The position numbers and the translations under genes were made by a program. From CAYZHV01 sp964478055 (GTDB lineage: Bacteria > Spirochaetota > Spirochaetia > DSM-27196 > Alkalispirochaetaceae), in assembly GCA_964478055.1 (NCBI GenBank), contig CAYZHV010000050.1, positions 1 through 19,781 on the forward strand: a DNA stretch of 19,781 bases, given 5' to 3'. Below, one piece after another: positions 1 to 7,707 of this stretch (positions are counted from its first letter, which is position 1; every line of letters begins with the position of its first letter). The notes below the pieces were generated by a model that was given only the letters and a program-made list of their open reading frames with translations, had not been told where the DNA came from and did not search any database.

Positions 1-33
1 GCCGAAATTCTACACGCCGGAGCTATCTCATGA
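1..33 (+). CDS. 3' end of an upstream ORF (partial)
   Basis: An open frame enters from the left edge and ends with TGA at 31-33. It overlaps the secD start codon by four bases (ATGA), the same junction seen at four other places in this window. Only ten codons are visible and they carry no recognisable motif. In many bacteria yajC precedes secD, so yajC is the natural guess, but nothing in these residues proves it. The frame could be fortuitous. Confidence 0.35.
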   Translation, partial: AEILHAGAIS

Positions 34-1754
34 GTAAACGACTACGACTACTGCTCATTCTGTTACTTGTCGGATTTGGTGTGGTCACCTTTTATCCGAC
101 CGTTCAATGGTACTTTGCGGTGCCCCAGGATATGAAGCAGCTCGCCTCCTCCTCCAGAATGCAGATTCGGGACTACGCCGTCAGGCAGGCCCGGGAGGCC
201 CTTGGGGACCTCCGGGTAGCAGCCCAGGCGGGCAATCCTCTGCCGGAGGATTACAGCTTTCTCGCGGAGGTGGCTGAGGAAAACTATCGCCTCCAGGGGG
301 AGGATCTGCCGGAGAGCTGGAGCGCCGAAGCGGTCCTGAGCGCCTTCCGGACTGAGAACGAGGCCTTTGACACCCTGGAGCAGCATTACGCCGACGAGAT
401 CTTCACCCTCAAAGAGGAAAAATCGCAGATCATTCAACTTGGTCTCGACCTCTCCGGGGGTATGAGCATAACCCTGGAGGCCGACGAGGAGAGTCTCGGG
501 GAGCGCCTCGGGGAGGAGCCCTCTCAGGCTCAGCTCGACGACGCGGTTGACCGCGCCATGGAGATTCTCAACAACCGTATCGACCGTTTTGGTGTGACCG
601 AGCCGATCGTGCGTCGCCAGGAGAACAATCAGATTCTCATTGAAATTCCCGGTGACGCCGACCCCGAGCGGGTTAACTCCTTCCTTCGCGGGCGAGGAAG
701 CTTGAACTTCCACATTGTCCACGAAGAGGCGACGCAGCGACTTATTCAGTTGCAGCAGAGCGAGCCGGGCTGGACCCCGGAGATCGACGGTGTTCCGGAG
801 TGGGTTCCCGCCGGGAGCACTGTTGCGGAGTACGTCACGAAGGACCGGTACGGCATCGACCAGCATGTACGCTGGATTGTTATCTACGAAGACATAGACG
901 AGTACGGCCTTGACGGCTCGCACATTCAGAACGCCCAGACCGCCCGAGACCCGCTGACGAACCAGCCGGTGGTCAACTTTGTTCTAGACAGTGAGGGAGC
1001 GGATATTTTCGCCAGGCTCACCCGGGACAACGTTGGCTCCTCCCTGGCAATCGTCATGGACGATGAGATCCGCGCCTACGCCCGAATCCAGGAGGAGATC
1101 CCGACCGGACAGGTGCGTATCAGCGGCTTTAGTCAGGAAGAGGCGCAGAATATTGCCCTGGTCCTGAGGACCGCGGCGCTTCCGGTGGACCTGGTGGTTC
1201 TCAATCAGGAGAGCATCGGCGCCTCCCTCGGTCAGCAGACTATTCAGGCGGGATTGAGAGCGATCGGCCTCGGCTTCGCCCTGGTTATTCTCTTTATGCT
1301 CCTTTACTACAAGGGAGCGGGTATCGTGGCCGACCTCGCCCTGGTGCTCAACCTCTTCTTTATCGTGGCGGTCCTTTCCGCCTTCAACCTGACGCTCACC
1401 CTTACCAGCATCGCCGGTATTATCCTCACCGTCGGTATGGCCGTTGACGCAAACGTCATCATCTTTGAGCGCATCAAGGAAGAGTACCGTCTGGGTAAGA
1501 GCCCCCGAGCTGCGGTTACCGCGGGTTTCCAGAAGGCGTTCTGGACGATTATGGACGCAAACATCACTACCTTTATTGCGGCGATCTTTCTCTCCCAGTT
1601 GGGAACCGGCCCGATTCAGGGCTTCGCGGTTACTCTGGCGGTTGGTATCGTCTCGTCGATGTTCACGGCGCTGTTCGTCTCCCGACTCGTTTTCGACTTC
1701 AGCACTGAGGTGCTGAAACGTTCCAAGCTCAGCATCGGGTGGAGGATCAGATGA
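30..1754 (+). CDS. secD: Protein translocase subunit SecD
   Basis: SecD is the RND-like membrane partner of SecYEG. With SecF it uses proton motive force to help pull exported proteins across the inner membrane. The protein has 574 residues, close to the usual length. It has an N-terminal membrane segment (about 5-25), a large periplasmic region containing the family signature LGLDLSGG (137-144), and five C-terminal membrane segments (about 408-560). These include the conserved stretch GMAVDANVIIFERIKEE between helices. The ATG at 30 is preceded by GGAG at 19-22 with a 7-nt gap, a good ribosome binding site. The stop overlaps the secF start (ATGA at 1751-1754), so the two are translationally coupled. 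Assignment is secure. Confidence 0.97.
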   Translation: MSKRLRLLLILLLVGFGVVTFYPTVQWYFAVPQDMKQLASSSRMQIRDYAVRQAREALGDLRVAAQAGNPLPEDYSFLAEVAEENYRLQGEDLPESWSAEAVLSAFRTENEAFDTLEQHYADEIFTLKEEKSQIIQLGLDLSGGMSITLEADEESLGERLGEEPSQAQLDDAVDRAMEILNNRIDRFGVTEPIVRRQENNQILIEIPGDADPERVNSFLRGRGSLNFHIVHEEATQRLIQLQQSEPGWTPEIDGVPEWVPAGSTVAEYVTKDRYGIDQHVRWIVIYEDIDEYGLDGSHIQNAQTARDPLTNQPVVNFVLDSEGADIFARLTRDNVGSSLAIVMDDEIRAYARIQEEIPTGQVRISGFSQEEAQNIALVLRTAALPVDLVVLNQESIGASLGQQTIQAGLRAIGLGFALVILFMLLYYKGAGIVADLALVLNLFFIVAVLSAFNLTLTLTSIAGIILTVGMAVDANVIIFERIKEEYRLGKSPRAAVTAGFQKAFWTIMDANITTFIAAIFLSQLGTGPIQGFAVTLAVGIVSSMFTALFVSRLVFDFSTEVLKRSKLSIGWRIR

Positions 1755-2848
1755 GGCAGACCATCCAATTCACGAAAATACGTTATGTAATGCTCGCAAT
1801 CTCGGTGGCGCTCATTGTCGCCGGGATCGTTGCCACGATTCTGCGTGGTGGCTTTAACCTCGGTATCGATTTCGAGGCGGGCCTCACGCAGACCGTGCGG
1901 ATCGAGACCAGCGAAGACACCGAAGCCGGAGCCCTCCGGGGCATCCTCGCGGAGGAAATCGAAGGGGTGCAGGTAACCCGGATTGGCGATCCCGATGAGG
2001 ACACCTTTAGCGTCCGGGTGAGCCAGGACGAGGGGGGTGAGGATTTTACCAACACCATCTCTACCCGGGTAGAAGAGATCCTCGCGGAGCAGTACGGCGC
2101 CGGTAACGTGGAAACCTTGGAGACCAACTTTGTAGAGAGCCGTTTTTCCGAGGACCTTACCCGGCAGGCGATTCTCCTTACCGCCTTTGCTCTGGTCCTG
2201 ATCCTGGTCTACATCTGGTTCCGTTTTCGCCTCGGGTACGCCATCTCCGCCATCGCGGCTCTGGTCCACGACACCGCCTTTGTGATCGCCTTTATCGGCA
2301 CGATTCAAATGGAGGTGACCACAGCCACTATCGCCGCAGTGCTCACGATTATCGGTTACTCCCTGAACGATACGATCGTCATTTTCGACCGTATTCGGGA
2401 GAATGAGAGCCTGATGCGAGAGACGAGCTACGCGCACAGGATCAATACCAGTATTACCCAGAGTTTGGGGCGTACGGTAATTACCTCCGTCACCACCTTC
2501 CTGGCGGTTCTGGCGATTTTCATTTTCGCCCGAGGGACCGTGCAGGACTTTGCCCTCGCCCTCATGGTAGGCGTGGTCGTCGGTACCTACTCCTCGATCT
2601 TTGTCGCTTCTCCGACCCTCCTGCTCTGGCAGCGCAAGGCGAAGGAGCGGGCCAAGAAGAAGGACATGGAGAAGTACGGCGGAGCACCCGCCTCCCCCAG
2701 TGAGGAAAAAGCGCCGGCCGCCGGCGAGAAGGCTCCGGCGGAAGCGGCGGTGGACGTGGATGCGGTCAAGCGGGAGATTAGTAAGAAGAAGAGCCCCGCC
2801 GCGGGTACCAGGAACGTCTCCCGGGCCAAGCGAAAAGGAAAGAAGTAA
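1751..2848 (+). CDS. secF: Protein translocase subunit SecF
   Basis: SecF is the second half of the SecDF proton-driven export motor. The start chosen is the ATG at 1751, overlapping the secD stop. GGAGG at 1741-1745 lies 5 nt upstream, and the resulting N-terminus (MRQTIQFTKIRY) is typical of the family. An in-frame GTG at 1739 is possible but would place the Shine-Dalgarno inside the gene. The 365-residue product has membrane segment 1 (about 12-30), the motif NLGIDFEAG near residue 36, a periplasmic domain, and five helices up to about 292, including IIGYSLNDTIVIFDRIRE. An unusual hydrophilic tail of about 70 residues (297-365) follows. It is rich in Lys, Ala, Pro and Glu and ends in a strongly basic patch. 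Two terminators follow. Confidence 0.97.
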   Translation: MRQTIQFTKIRYVMLAISVALIVAGIVATILRGGFNLGIDFEAGLTQTVRIETSEDTEAGALRGILAEEIEGVQVTRIGDPDEDTFSVRVSQDEGGEDFTNTISTRVEEILAEQYGAGNVETLETNFVESRFSEDLTRQAILLTAFALVLILVYIWFRFRLGYAISAIAALVHDTAFVIAFIGTIQMEVTTATIAAVLTIIGYSLNDTIVIFDRIRENESLMRETSYAHRINTSITQSLGRTVITSVTTFLAVLAIFIFARGTVQDFALALMVGVVVGTYSSIFVASPTLLLWQRKAKERAKKKDMEKYGGAPASPSEEKAPAAGEKAPAEAAVDVDAVKREISKKKSPAAGTRNVSRAKRKGKK

Positions 2849-2890
2849 AAGTCCTTCCAGTATAGAGCTACTTAGGATTTGCCGGCCGGC

Positions 2891-2935
2891 GGGGCTGTCT
2901 CCAGGTTGGAGACAGCCCCCTGGTTCTTTTTCTCA
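2891..2935 (+). terminator. Rho-independent terminator after secF (first of two)
   Basis: A perfect 12-bp stem (2891-2902 with 2908-2919) has a 5-nt loop and is followed by a T-rich stretch (CTGGTTCTTTTTCT). It lies 42 nt after the secF stop and fits an intrinsic terminator for the secDF operon. Confidence 0.85.
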
Positions 2936-2939
2936 GGAG

Positions 2940-2971
2940 AAAGCACCGCCTCACGGAGTGGTGCTTTTTTT
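2940..2971 (+). terminator. Second rho-independent terminator, next to the nitroreductase promoter
   Basis: The stem AAAGCACC (2940-2947) pairs with GGTGCTTT (2960-2967), with an inner CTC/GAG pairing, and runs into seven T residues (2965-2971). It follows the first terminator by about 5 nt, giving tandem termination. Its T tract abuts the TATACT -10 hexamer of the next gene. Confidence 0.85.
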
Positions 2972-2972
2972 G

Positions 2973-2978
2973 TATACT
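2973..2978 (+). promoter_or_regulatory. Putative -10 element of the nitroreductase operon
   Basis: TATACT matches the sigma70 -10 consensus at 5 of 6 positions. It ends 6 nt before the ATG at 2985, so initiation at the normal distance would fall on the start codon itself. No convincing -35 is seen: 17 bp upstream lies CTCACG, inside the terminator hairpin. The call is therefore moderate. Confidence 0.5.
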
Positions 2979-2984
2979 GGGGGC

Positions 2985-3551
2985 ATGCAGGACATACTGG
3001 AACCTATCAGCCGGCGGAGAGCTAAGCGCGCTCTCTCGGAGAAGCGGATACCCGAGGAACTCCGGGACCGTCTACTGGAGGCAGCAACCCTCGCTCCCTC
3101 CTGTTTCAACAATCAGCCCTGGCGGTTTCTCGTTCTCGACGACTCCAAAGCTCTGGAAATGGCGCGGCCCTTTCTGGCTGGAGGAAACTACTGGGCGGAG
3201 CGATCACCCCTGATCATCGGCGTGGTTACGCGAAAGGAACTGGACTGCGAGCTAGACGGCGGGAGGGAGTACGCGTTCTTTGACTGCGGCCTGGCGGTGC
3301 AGAATCTGATACTGCAGGCGACTGCTGAAGGATTGATCGCCCACCCGATTGCCGGCTTCCGGGCTCCGGAAATGCGCGCCGCCTTCGGCATTGACGAGTC
3401 CCTGGTGCTTTTGACCCTGGTGATTATCGGATTTCCCGGTACAATGGACCATCTCTCGGAAAAACACCTGGAAGCCGAGAAGAGTCCACGAGACCGAAAA
3501 GCTATCTCGGAAGTGGTATCCTACAACGAGTGGACGGAGCGGAATAGATGA
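2985..3551 (+). CDS. Nitroreductase family protein (FMN-dependent)
   Basis: This 188-residue protein has the single-domain nitroreductase fold seen in small FMN-dependent NAD(P)H oxidoreductases. The N-terminus carries the family pattern of an arginine-rich FMN phosphate site (RRRAKRAL, from residue 10), then LLEAATLAPSCFNNQPWRF. The mid part (FDCGLAVQNLILQATAEGL) and the C-terminal IIGFPG are also typical. The physiological substrate cannot be read from sequence. The frame stays open upstream through the terminator, but the ATG at 2985 gives the family N-terminus. There is no Shine-Dalgarno at a normal distance, and a -10 box sits 6 nt upstream, so the mRNA may be leaderless. The stop overlaps the next start (ATGA, 3548-3551). 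Confidence 0.88.
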   Translation: MQDILEPISRRRAKRALSEKRIPEELRDRLLEAATLAPSCFNNQPWRFLVLDDSKALEMARPFLAGGNYWAERSPLIIGVVTRKELDCELDGGREYAFFDCGLAVQNLILQATAEGLIAHPIAGFRAPEMRAAFGIDESLVLLTLVIIGFPGTMDHLSEKHLEAEKSPRDRKAISEVVSYNEWTERNR

Positions 3552-4360
3552 ACGAAGGTGAGCGCCTAAAGAAACTGGGCGAGAGACTGCGGGAGAAGCG
3601 CGGCTTCATATCCGACATGGATGGAGTCATTTACCACGGGAACAGGCTGCTCCCAGGGGCCAAGGAGTTCGTGGAGTGGCTGAAGAAAGAGGAGAAGGAG
3701 TTTCTCTTTCTCACTAACTCGAGCGAGCGGTCCCGGAAGGAGCTGAAGCAGAAGCTCGAGAAGCTCGGTATCAGCGTGGAGCTCGAGCACTTCTACACGA
3801 GCGCCCTTGCGACAGCGGGTTTTCTTGCGAGCCAGAATCCTGGCGGGAGTGCTTACGTCATCGGCGAGGCGGGACTTACCAACGCTCTCTACGACCTGGG
3901 ATTCGTCATGGACGACGTTAATCCCGACTATGTTGTGGTCGGAGAGAGCCGGAGCTACAGCTTCGAGAAGATCGCCAAGGCGATCAATCTCGTTCTCAAA
4001 GGGGCAAAGCTCATCGGGACGAACCCCGACGTAACGGGACCCGTGGAGGAGGGAATAGTCCCGGCCTGCGGCGCCCTGATCCGCCCTATAGAGCTTGCGA
4101 CGGGGGTTCATCCCTACTTCGTGGGCAAGCCCAACCCGCTCATGATGCGGCAGGCGCTGAAGCGGATCAAATGCCGCAGGGAAGAGACCTTTATCGTGGG
4201 GGACCGCATGGATACGGATATTGTCGCGGGCCTGGAGTCGGAAATCGAGACAATTCTGGTCTTGAGCGGCGTTACCGATCGAGAGGAGATGGGACGCTTT
4301 GCCTATAGCCCTCACAATGTTCTCGAAGGAGTTGGAAAAATCCCGGAACTCGCCTCATGA
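3548..4360 (+). CDS. HAD-IIA phosphatase, NagD-like
   Basis: A 270-residue haloacid dehalogenase superfamily hydrolase of subclass IIA (NagD/AraL/PGPase group), which usually dephosphorylates sugar phosphates, nucleotides or phosphoglycolate. Motif I is DMDGVI (Asp23 nucleophile, Asp25 acid/base), motif II is LTNSS (Thr56, Asn57), motif III is the lysine of GKPNP (Lys194), and motif IV is GDRMDTD (from Asp219). The C2-type cap lies between motifs II and III. The start is supported by GGAG at 3536-3539 and by ATGA coupling to the preceding nitroreductase. It overlaps the next gene by four bases at 4357-4360. The neighbouring debranching enzyme makes a sugar phosphate substrate attractive, but this is only inference. 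Confidence 0.9.
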   Translation: MNEGERLKKLGERLREKRGFISDMDGVIYHGNRLLPGAKEFVEWLKKEEKEFLFLTNSSERSRKELKQKLEKLGISVELEHFYTSALATAGFLASQNPGGSAYVIGEAGLTNALYDLGFVMDDVNPDYVVVGESRSYSFEKIAKAINLVLKGAKLIGTNPDVTGPVEEGIVPACGALIRPIELATGVHPYFVGKPNPLMMRQALKRIKCRREETFIVGDRMDTDIVAGLESEIETILVLSGVTDREEMGRFAYSPHNVLEGVGKIPELAS

Positions 4361-5136
4361 AACTGAACTACTTGCAGTACGAGTCGAAAGCTTCAGGAGT
4401 GCCCATCGTTATTCTCCACGGCCTCTTTGGTGCTGGGGATAACTGGAGCAGTGTCGCAAAGGAGCTCACGAATCTGGGGACGGTCCTTGCTCCGGACCTC
4501 CCGAACCACGGCGCCTCGCCCCATACGGACCGCTTCGGCTATAGAGAGGTCGCCCGGGACGTGGCGGGCTTTCTCGAGGAGCTCGAGCTGGAGCGATGCG
4601 TTCTTCTCGGCCACTCCATGGGCGGCAAGATCGCTATGAGCCTCGCGTTGCAGCGGCCGGAGCTGGTGGAGGCGCTTATCGTGGCGGACATTTCCCCCAA
4701 GGAGTACAAGCCGCGGCACCAGGAGGAGTTCGAGGCGATGGAGGAGGTTCGCCGTGCCGGGGCGAAGAACCGGCGGGAGGCGGACAGGGTAATGGCTGAG
4801 CGTATCGAGAGCCGAGCGATTCGTGCCTTTCTTCTGAAGAACTATCGAGAGACTGGAGATGGCCGGTACGACTGGCGTTTCAATCTCGACGGCCTTCGGG
4901 AACACTACCGGGAAATCTCAGCCTGGCCCGAGCACCACGGGGTGTACGAGGGGCCGGTACTCTTTGTTCGCGGCGGGCGCTCCCCTTACGTCGTGCCCGA
5001 GGACCTGGAGCTTGCCCGATCGTATTTTCCCAGGGTGGAGCTCAGGACAATCGAGGACGCCGGACACTGGCTCCACGCGGAGCGCCGGGAGTCGTTGCTC
5101 GATGAAGTTCGTCGGTTTCTGGAGGGGGCAGCATAG
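4357..5136 (+). CDS. Alpha/beta hydrolase, YbfF-like esterase
   Basis: A 259-residue alpha/beta hydrolase. The oxyanion loop is HGLFGAGDNW (from residue 21), the nucleophile elbow is GHSMGG with Ser87, and the catalytic histidine is His237 in DAGHWLHAE. Asp111 in VADISPKEY is the likely acid, by resemblance to YbfF-type esterases. The GGRSPYV segment near 206 also resembles that group. These enzymes hydrolyse short acyl esters or thioesters, and the true substrate is unknown. The gene is coupled to the HAD phosphatase by ATGA (4357-4360), and the debranching gene starts 8 nt after its stop. No signal peptide is visible, so it is probably cytoplasmic. Confidence 0.88.
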   Translation: MKLNYLQYESKASGVPIVILHGLFGAGDNWSSVAKELTNLGTVLAPDLPNHGASPHTDRFGYREVARDVAGFLEELELERCVLLGHSMGGKIAMSLALQRPELVEALIVADISPKEYKPRHQEEFEAMEEVRRAGAKNRREADRVMAERIESRAIRAFLLKNYRETGDGRYDWRFNLDGLREHYREISAWPEHHGVYEGPVLFVRGGRSPYVVPEDLELARSYFPRVELRTIEDAGHWLHAERRESLLDEVRRFLEGAA

Positions 5137-5144
5137 CCGTTCAA

Positions 5145-7292
5145 ATGAGTGTTGAGACCGCCACGATCACAGGACACGCCCTCCCTCTCGGGGCGACGGT
5201 AACCCCCCGGGGAGTCAACTTCTCCATATTCTCCCGCCACGCCACGGCGGTATCCCTTCTTCTCTATCGGGAGTCCACGGACGCCGATCCCTATCGCGAA
5301 ATCAGGCTCGACCCGGGGATAAACCGGACCGGCGACATCTGGCACCTTCTGGTCCCGGAGGTCGAGGAGGGGGCGCTCTACCTCTACCGGATCGACGGCC
5401 CCTTTGATCCCGCCGCGGGACATCGGTTTACGCCGAACTGTCCGCTTCTCGATCCTTACGCAAAGGCGATAACCGGGGATCACCGGTGGGCCCTCGACCA
5501 GGCCCTCGCCTACGACCCTGCTAGCGAAGAGAAGGACCTCTCTCTCGCCTCGGATCGCGGCGCCGCGCATCTGCCCAAGGGCGTTGTGGTGAGTGACGAG
5601 TTCGACTGGGAGGATGACCGCCCCCTAAACTATCCCTTGCGGGAGAGCATTATTTACGAGGCTCATGTTCGGGGCTTGAGCAACCATCCGAGCAGCGAGG
5701 TGGAGCATCCCGGGACCTTTCTCGGAGTAATCGAGATGATCCCTTACCTGAAAGAGCTCGGCATTACGAGCCTGGAGCTACTGCCGGTGCAGGAGTTCGA
5801 CGAGTTCGAGAACTTCCGAACGAACCCGATTACCGGTGAGCAGCTGAAGAACTACTGGGGCTACAGTACTATCGCCTTCTTTGCCCCCAAGTCCTGCTAC
5901 TCCGCTGATGGAAAGCGGGGAGGACAGGTTCGGGAGTTCAAGGAGATGGTGAAGGCCCTCCACAAGGCGGGAATCGAGCTAATTCTCGACATTGTCTTTA
6001 ACCACTCCGCCGAGGGTAATGAGCTCGGCCCGACGTTGAGTTTTCGGGGCATCGACAACTCGATTTACTACATCCTGGATAACGATCGGCGGTACTACCG
6101 CAACTACTCCGGCTGCGGTAACACGATGAACTGCAACAATCCGATCATGCGCAGCTTTATCGTCGACTGTCTGCGCTACTGGGTGACGGAGATGCACGTC
6201 GACGGCTTCCGGTTTGATCTCGCGAGCATCCTCGGCCGGGACGCCCAAGGAAACATGATGGAAAACCCGCCAATCCTCGAGCGGATCGCCGAGGAGCCGG
6301 TCCTGCGGGATACAAAGATTATTGCGGAGGCCTGGGATGCCGCCGGGGCGTACCAGGTTGGCAGTTTTCCCGGAGAGCGCTGGGCGGAGTGGAACGACCG
6401 GTTCCGTGACGACGTCCGCAAGTTCTGGCGGGGAGACACGGGCATGATCAGCCTCCTCGCCACTCGCTTTGCCGGCAGCTCGGACCTCTATCTCCGAAAC
6501 GGTAGAAAGCCCTTTCATTCAATCAACTTCGTCACCTCCCACGACGGGTTTACCCTGCGGGACCTGGTCAGCCACAACCGAAAGCACAACGAGGCGAACG
6601 GCGAGAACAACCAGGATGGTCACAACGCTAACTACAGCTATAACCACGGCGTGGAGGGGGAGACCGAGAACCCGGAGATTCAGGCTGTCCGAAACAGGCA
6701 GATGAAGAACTTTCTCGCCACCCTCATGCTCTCCCTGGGCACGCCGATGCTTCTGAGTGGAGATGAGTTCGCCCGGAGTCAGGGGGGCAACAACAACGCT
6801 TACTGCCAGGACAACCAGATCTCCTGGAACGACTACTTTCTGGGAGTGCCCTACTCGGATATCTTTCGATTTACCCGGATGCTCATACTCCTGCGTAGGA
6901 GCCACTCCGCCCTCACCCGACCGGAGTTCTACACTGGTCGCGATAACAACGCGAGCAAGCGGCCTGACATTTCCTGGTTTACCCTGGACGGCCAGCCCAT
7001 GGACTGGGGCGGGTCCGAGTCTTGTCTTGCGGTCTACATCGACGGTAGTGAGACCGAGATGGTAGGGGACGAGCCCGACGATGATTTCTACATTCTCTTC
7101 AACGGGAGCAAGCACACCCACCGCTTCTCGCTTCCTTCGGTGAGGCCGGGACACCGGTGGACTCGCGTCATTTATACCGGCGCGGCTCCGCCCCACGATA
7201 TTAGGGAGCCGGGCTATGAGGATGAGCTCGAGCACCCGCGGCGGATCGTGCTGATGCCGCGCTCCATGGCACTGCTGCAAAGCAAGTCTTGA
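5145..7292 (+). CDS. glgX: Glycogen debranching enzyme, GlgX/isoamylase type (GH13)
   Basis: A 715-residue GH13 enzyme with an N-terminal CBM48-like domain (about 11-110, beginning PLGATVTPRGVNFSIFSRHA). A catalytic barrel holds all four conserved regions: DIVFNHS (282-288), GFRFDLAS with nucleophile Asp358, IIAEAWD with acid Glu395, and FVTSHDGF with Asp467. A C-terminal beta domain follows. This is the architecture of GlgX and isoamylase, which cleave alpha-1,6 branches of glycogen or limit dextrin in the cytoplasm. The ATG at 5145 is 8 nt after the upstream stop. The only strong Shine-Dalgarno-like run (5121-5128) is about 16 nt away, too far for normal use, so reinitiation after the hydrolase stop is likely. 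The TGA is embedded in a TTGACA hexamer (7289-7294). Confidence 0.93.
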   Translation: MSVETATITGHALPLGATVTPRGVNFSIFSRHATAVSLLLYRESTDADPYREIRLDPGINRTGDIWHLLVPEVEEGALYLYRIDGPFDPAAGHRFTPNCPLLDPYAKAITGDHRWALDQALAYDPASEEKDLSLASDRGAAHLPKGVVVSDEFDWEDDRPLNYPLRESIIYEAHVRGLSNHPSSEVEHPGTFLGVIEMIPYLKELGITSLELLPVQEFDEFENFRTNPITGEQLKNYWGYSTIAFFAPKSCYSADGKRGGQVREFKEMVKALHKAGIELILDIVFNHSAEGNELGPTLSFRGIDNSIYYILDNDRRYYRNYSGCGNTMNCNNPIMRSFIVDCLRYWVTEMHVDGFRFDLASILGRDAQGNMMENPPILERIAEEPVLRDTKIIAEAWDAAGAYQVGSFPGERWAEWNDRFRDDVRKFWRGDTGMISLLATRFAGSSDLYLRNGRKPFHSINFVTSHDGFTLRDLVSHNRKHNEANGENNQDGHNANYSYNHGVEGETENPEIQAVRNRQMKNFLATLMLSLGTPMLLSGDEFARSQGGNNNAYCQDNQISWNDYFLGVPYSDIFRFTRMLILLRRSHSALTRPEFYTGRDNNASKRPDISWFTLDGQPMDWGGSESCLAVYIDGSETEMVGDEPDDDFYILFNGSKHTHRFSLPSVRPGHRWTRVIYTGAAPPHDIREPGYEDELEHPRRIVLMPRSMALLQSKS

Positions 7293-7321
7293 CACCCCGG
7301 GTCGACCGGCGGCACTATATC
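7289..7321 (+). promoter_or_regulatory. Possible promoter of the thrS T-box leader
   Basis: TTGACA at 7289-7294 overlaps the stop codon of the debranching gene, and a TATAT-type -10 candidate lies at 7315-7321. The spacing (20-21 bp to TATATC, 19 to ACTATA) is longer than the ideal 17, so the exact hexamers are uncertain. The position is right for a transcript starting near 7328, just before stem I of the T-box. Confidence 0.35.
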
Positions 7322-7327
7322 GGATAC

Positions 7328-7607
7328 CACGAGAAGGCGTTGAAGGAGACGAGTATCCCTCGTCGGCGTCATGAGAGAGAGAAGCCGTGGCTGAGAGCTT
7401 CTCGACGTACGAAGGGTGAAAACCACTCCGGAGCCGCAGGGTGAACGGGCGCAGGAGCGCCTCACTATTCCTGCCGTCCTAGCCACGATACGGCGGTTCG
7501 AGAGCGATAGCGAGGGGAGGGTGGACTCCGAGGCTATCGAATTGAGGTGGTACCGCGGAAGGCTCGTCAGCTTTTCGTCCTCAGTGAGGGGCGAAGCGTT
7601 GACGAGC
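7328..7607 (+). promoter_or_regulatory. T-box riboswitch (tRNA-Thr responsive leader of thrS)
   Basis: The leader has T-box landmarks in the expected order. In stem I, GGAG (7345-7348) can pair with CTCC (7426-7429), with the AGTA motif at 7352-7355 and a purine-rich distal part. The specifier region GAAAACCACTCC places ACC, a threonine codon, at 7422-7424, followed by A. Stem III is GATAGC/GCTATC (7506-7511 with 7533-7538). The highly conserved T-box core AGGTGGTACCGCGG is at 7545-7558, with TGGT available to pair with an ACCA acceptor end. A terminator-like hairpin follows at 7562-7607. Uncharged tRNA-Thr would stabilise the antiterminator and raise thrS expression. The codon matches the downstream gene, which is strong independent support. 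Confidence 0.92.
7562..7607 (+). terminator. T-box terminator hairpin
   Basis: GCTCGTCA (7562-7569) pairs perfectly with TGACGAGC (7600-7607). Inside, CTTTTCG (7571-7577) pairs imperfectly with CGAAGCG (7592-7598), capped by CTC/GAG around a small loop. The expected U tract would fall exactly where the N gap begins, so termination cannot be confirmed. The hairpin directly follows the antiterminator core, as in other T-boxes. Confidence 0.75.
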
Positions 7608-7707
7608 NNNNNNNNNNNNNNNNNNNNNNNNNNNNNNNNNNNNNNNNNNNNNNNNNNNNNNNNNNNNNNNNNNNNNNNNNNNNNNNNNNNNNNNNNNNNN
7701 NNNNNNN
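7608..7707. other. Assembly gap (100 N)
   Basis: Exactly 100 undetermined bases, a common placeholder for a scaffold gap of unknown length. It begins at the last paired base of the T-box terminator and ends inside thrS. It hides the U tract, ribosome binding site and start codon of thrS. The strong hairpin on its left edge is a plausible reason for the local assembly break. Confidence 0.97.

Noticed and set aside
63..923. Long minus-strand ORF (286 codons) inside secD
   Set aside because: It is antisense to a highly conserved gene, and its product shows no family features. GC-rich codon bias creates such shadow frames.
2601..2984. Upstream extension of the nitroreductase frame into secF and the terminators
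   Set aside because: The extension is Arg/Pro-rich frame-shifted secF sequence and crosses two terminators. The family N-terminus begins at the ATG at 2985.
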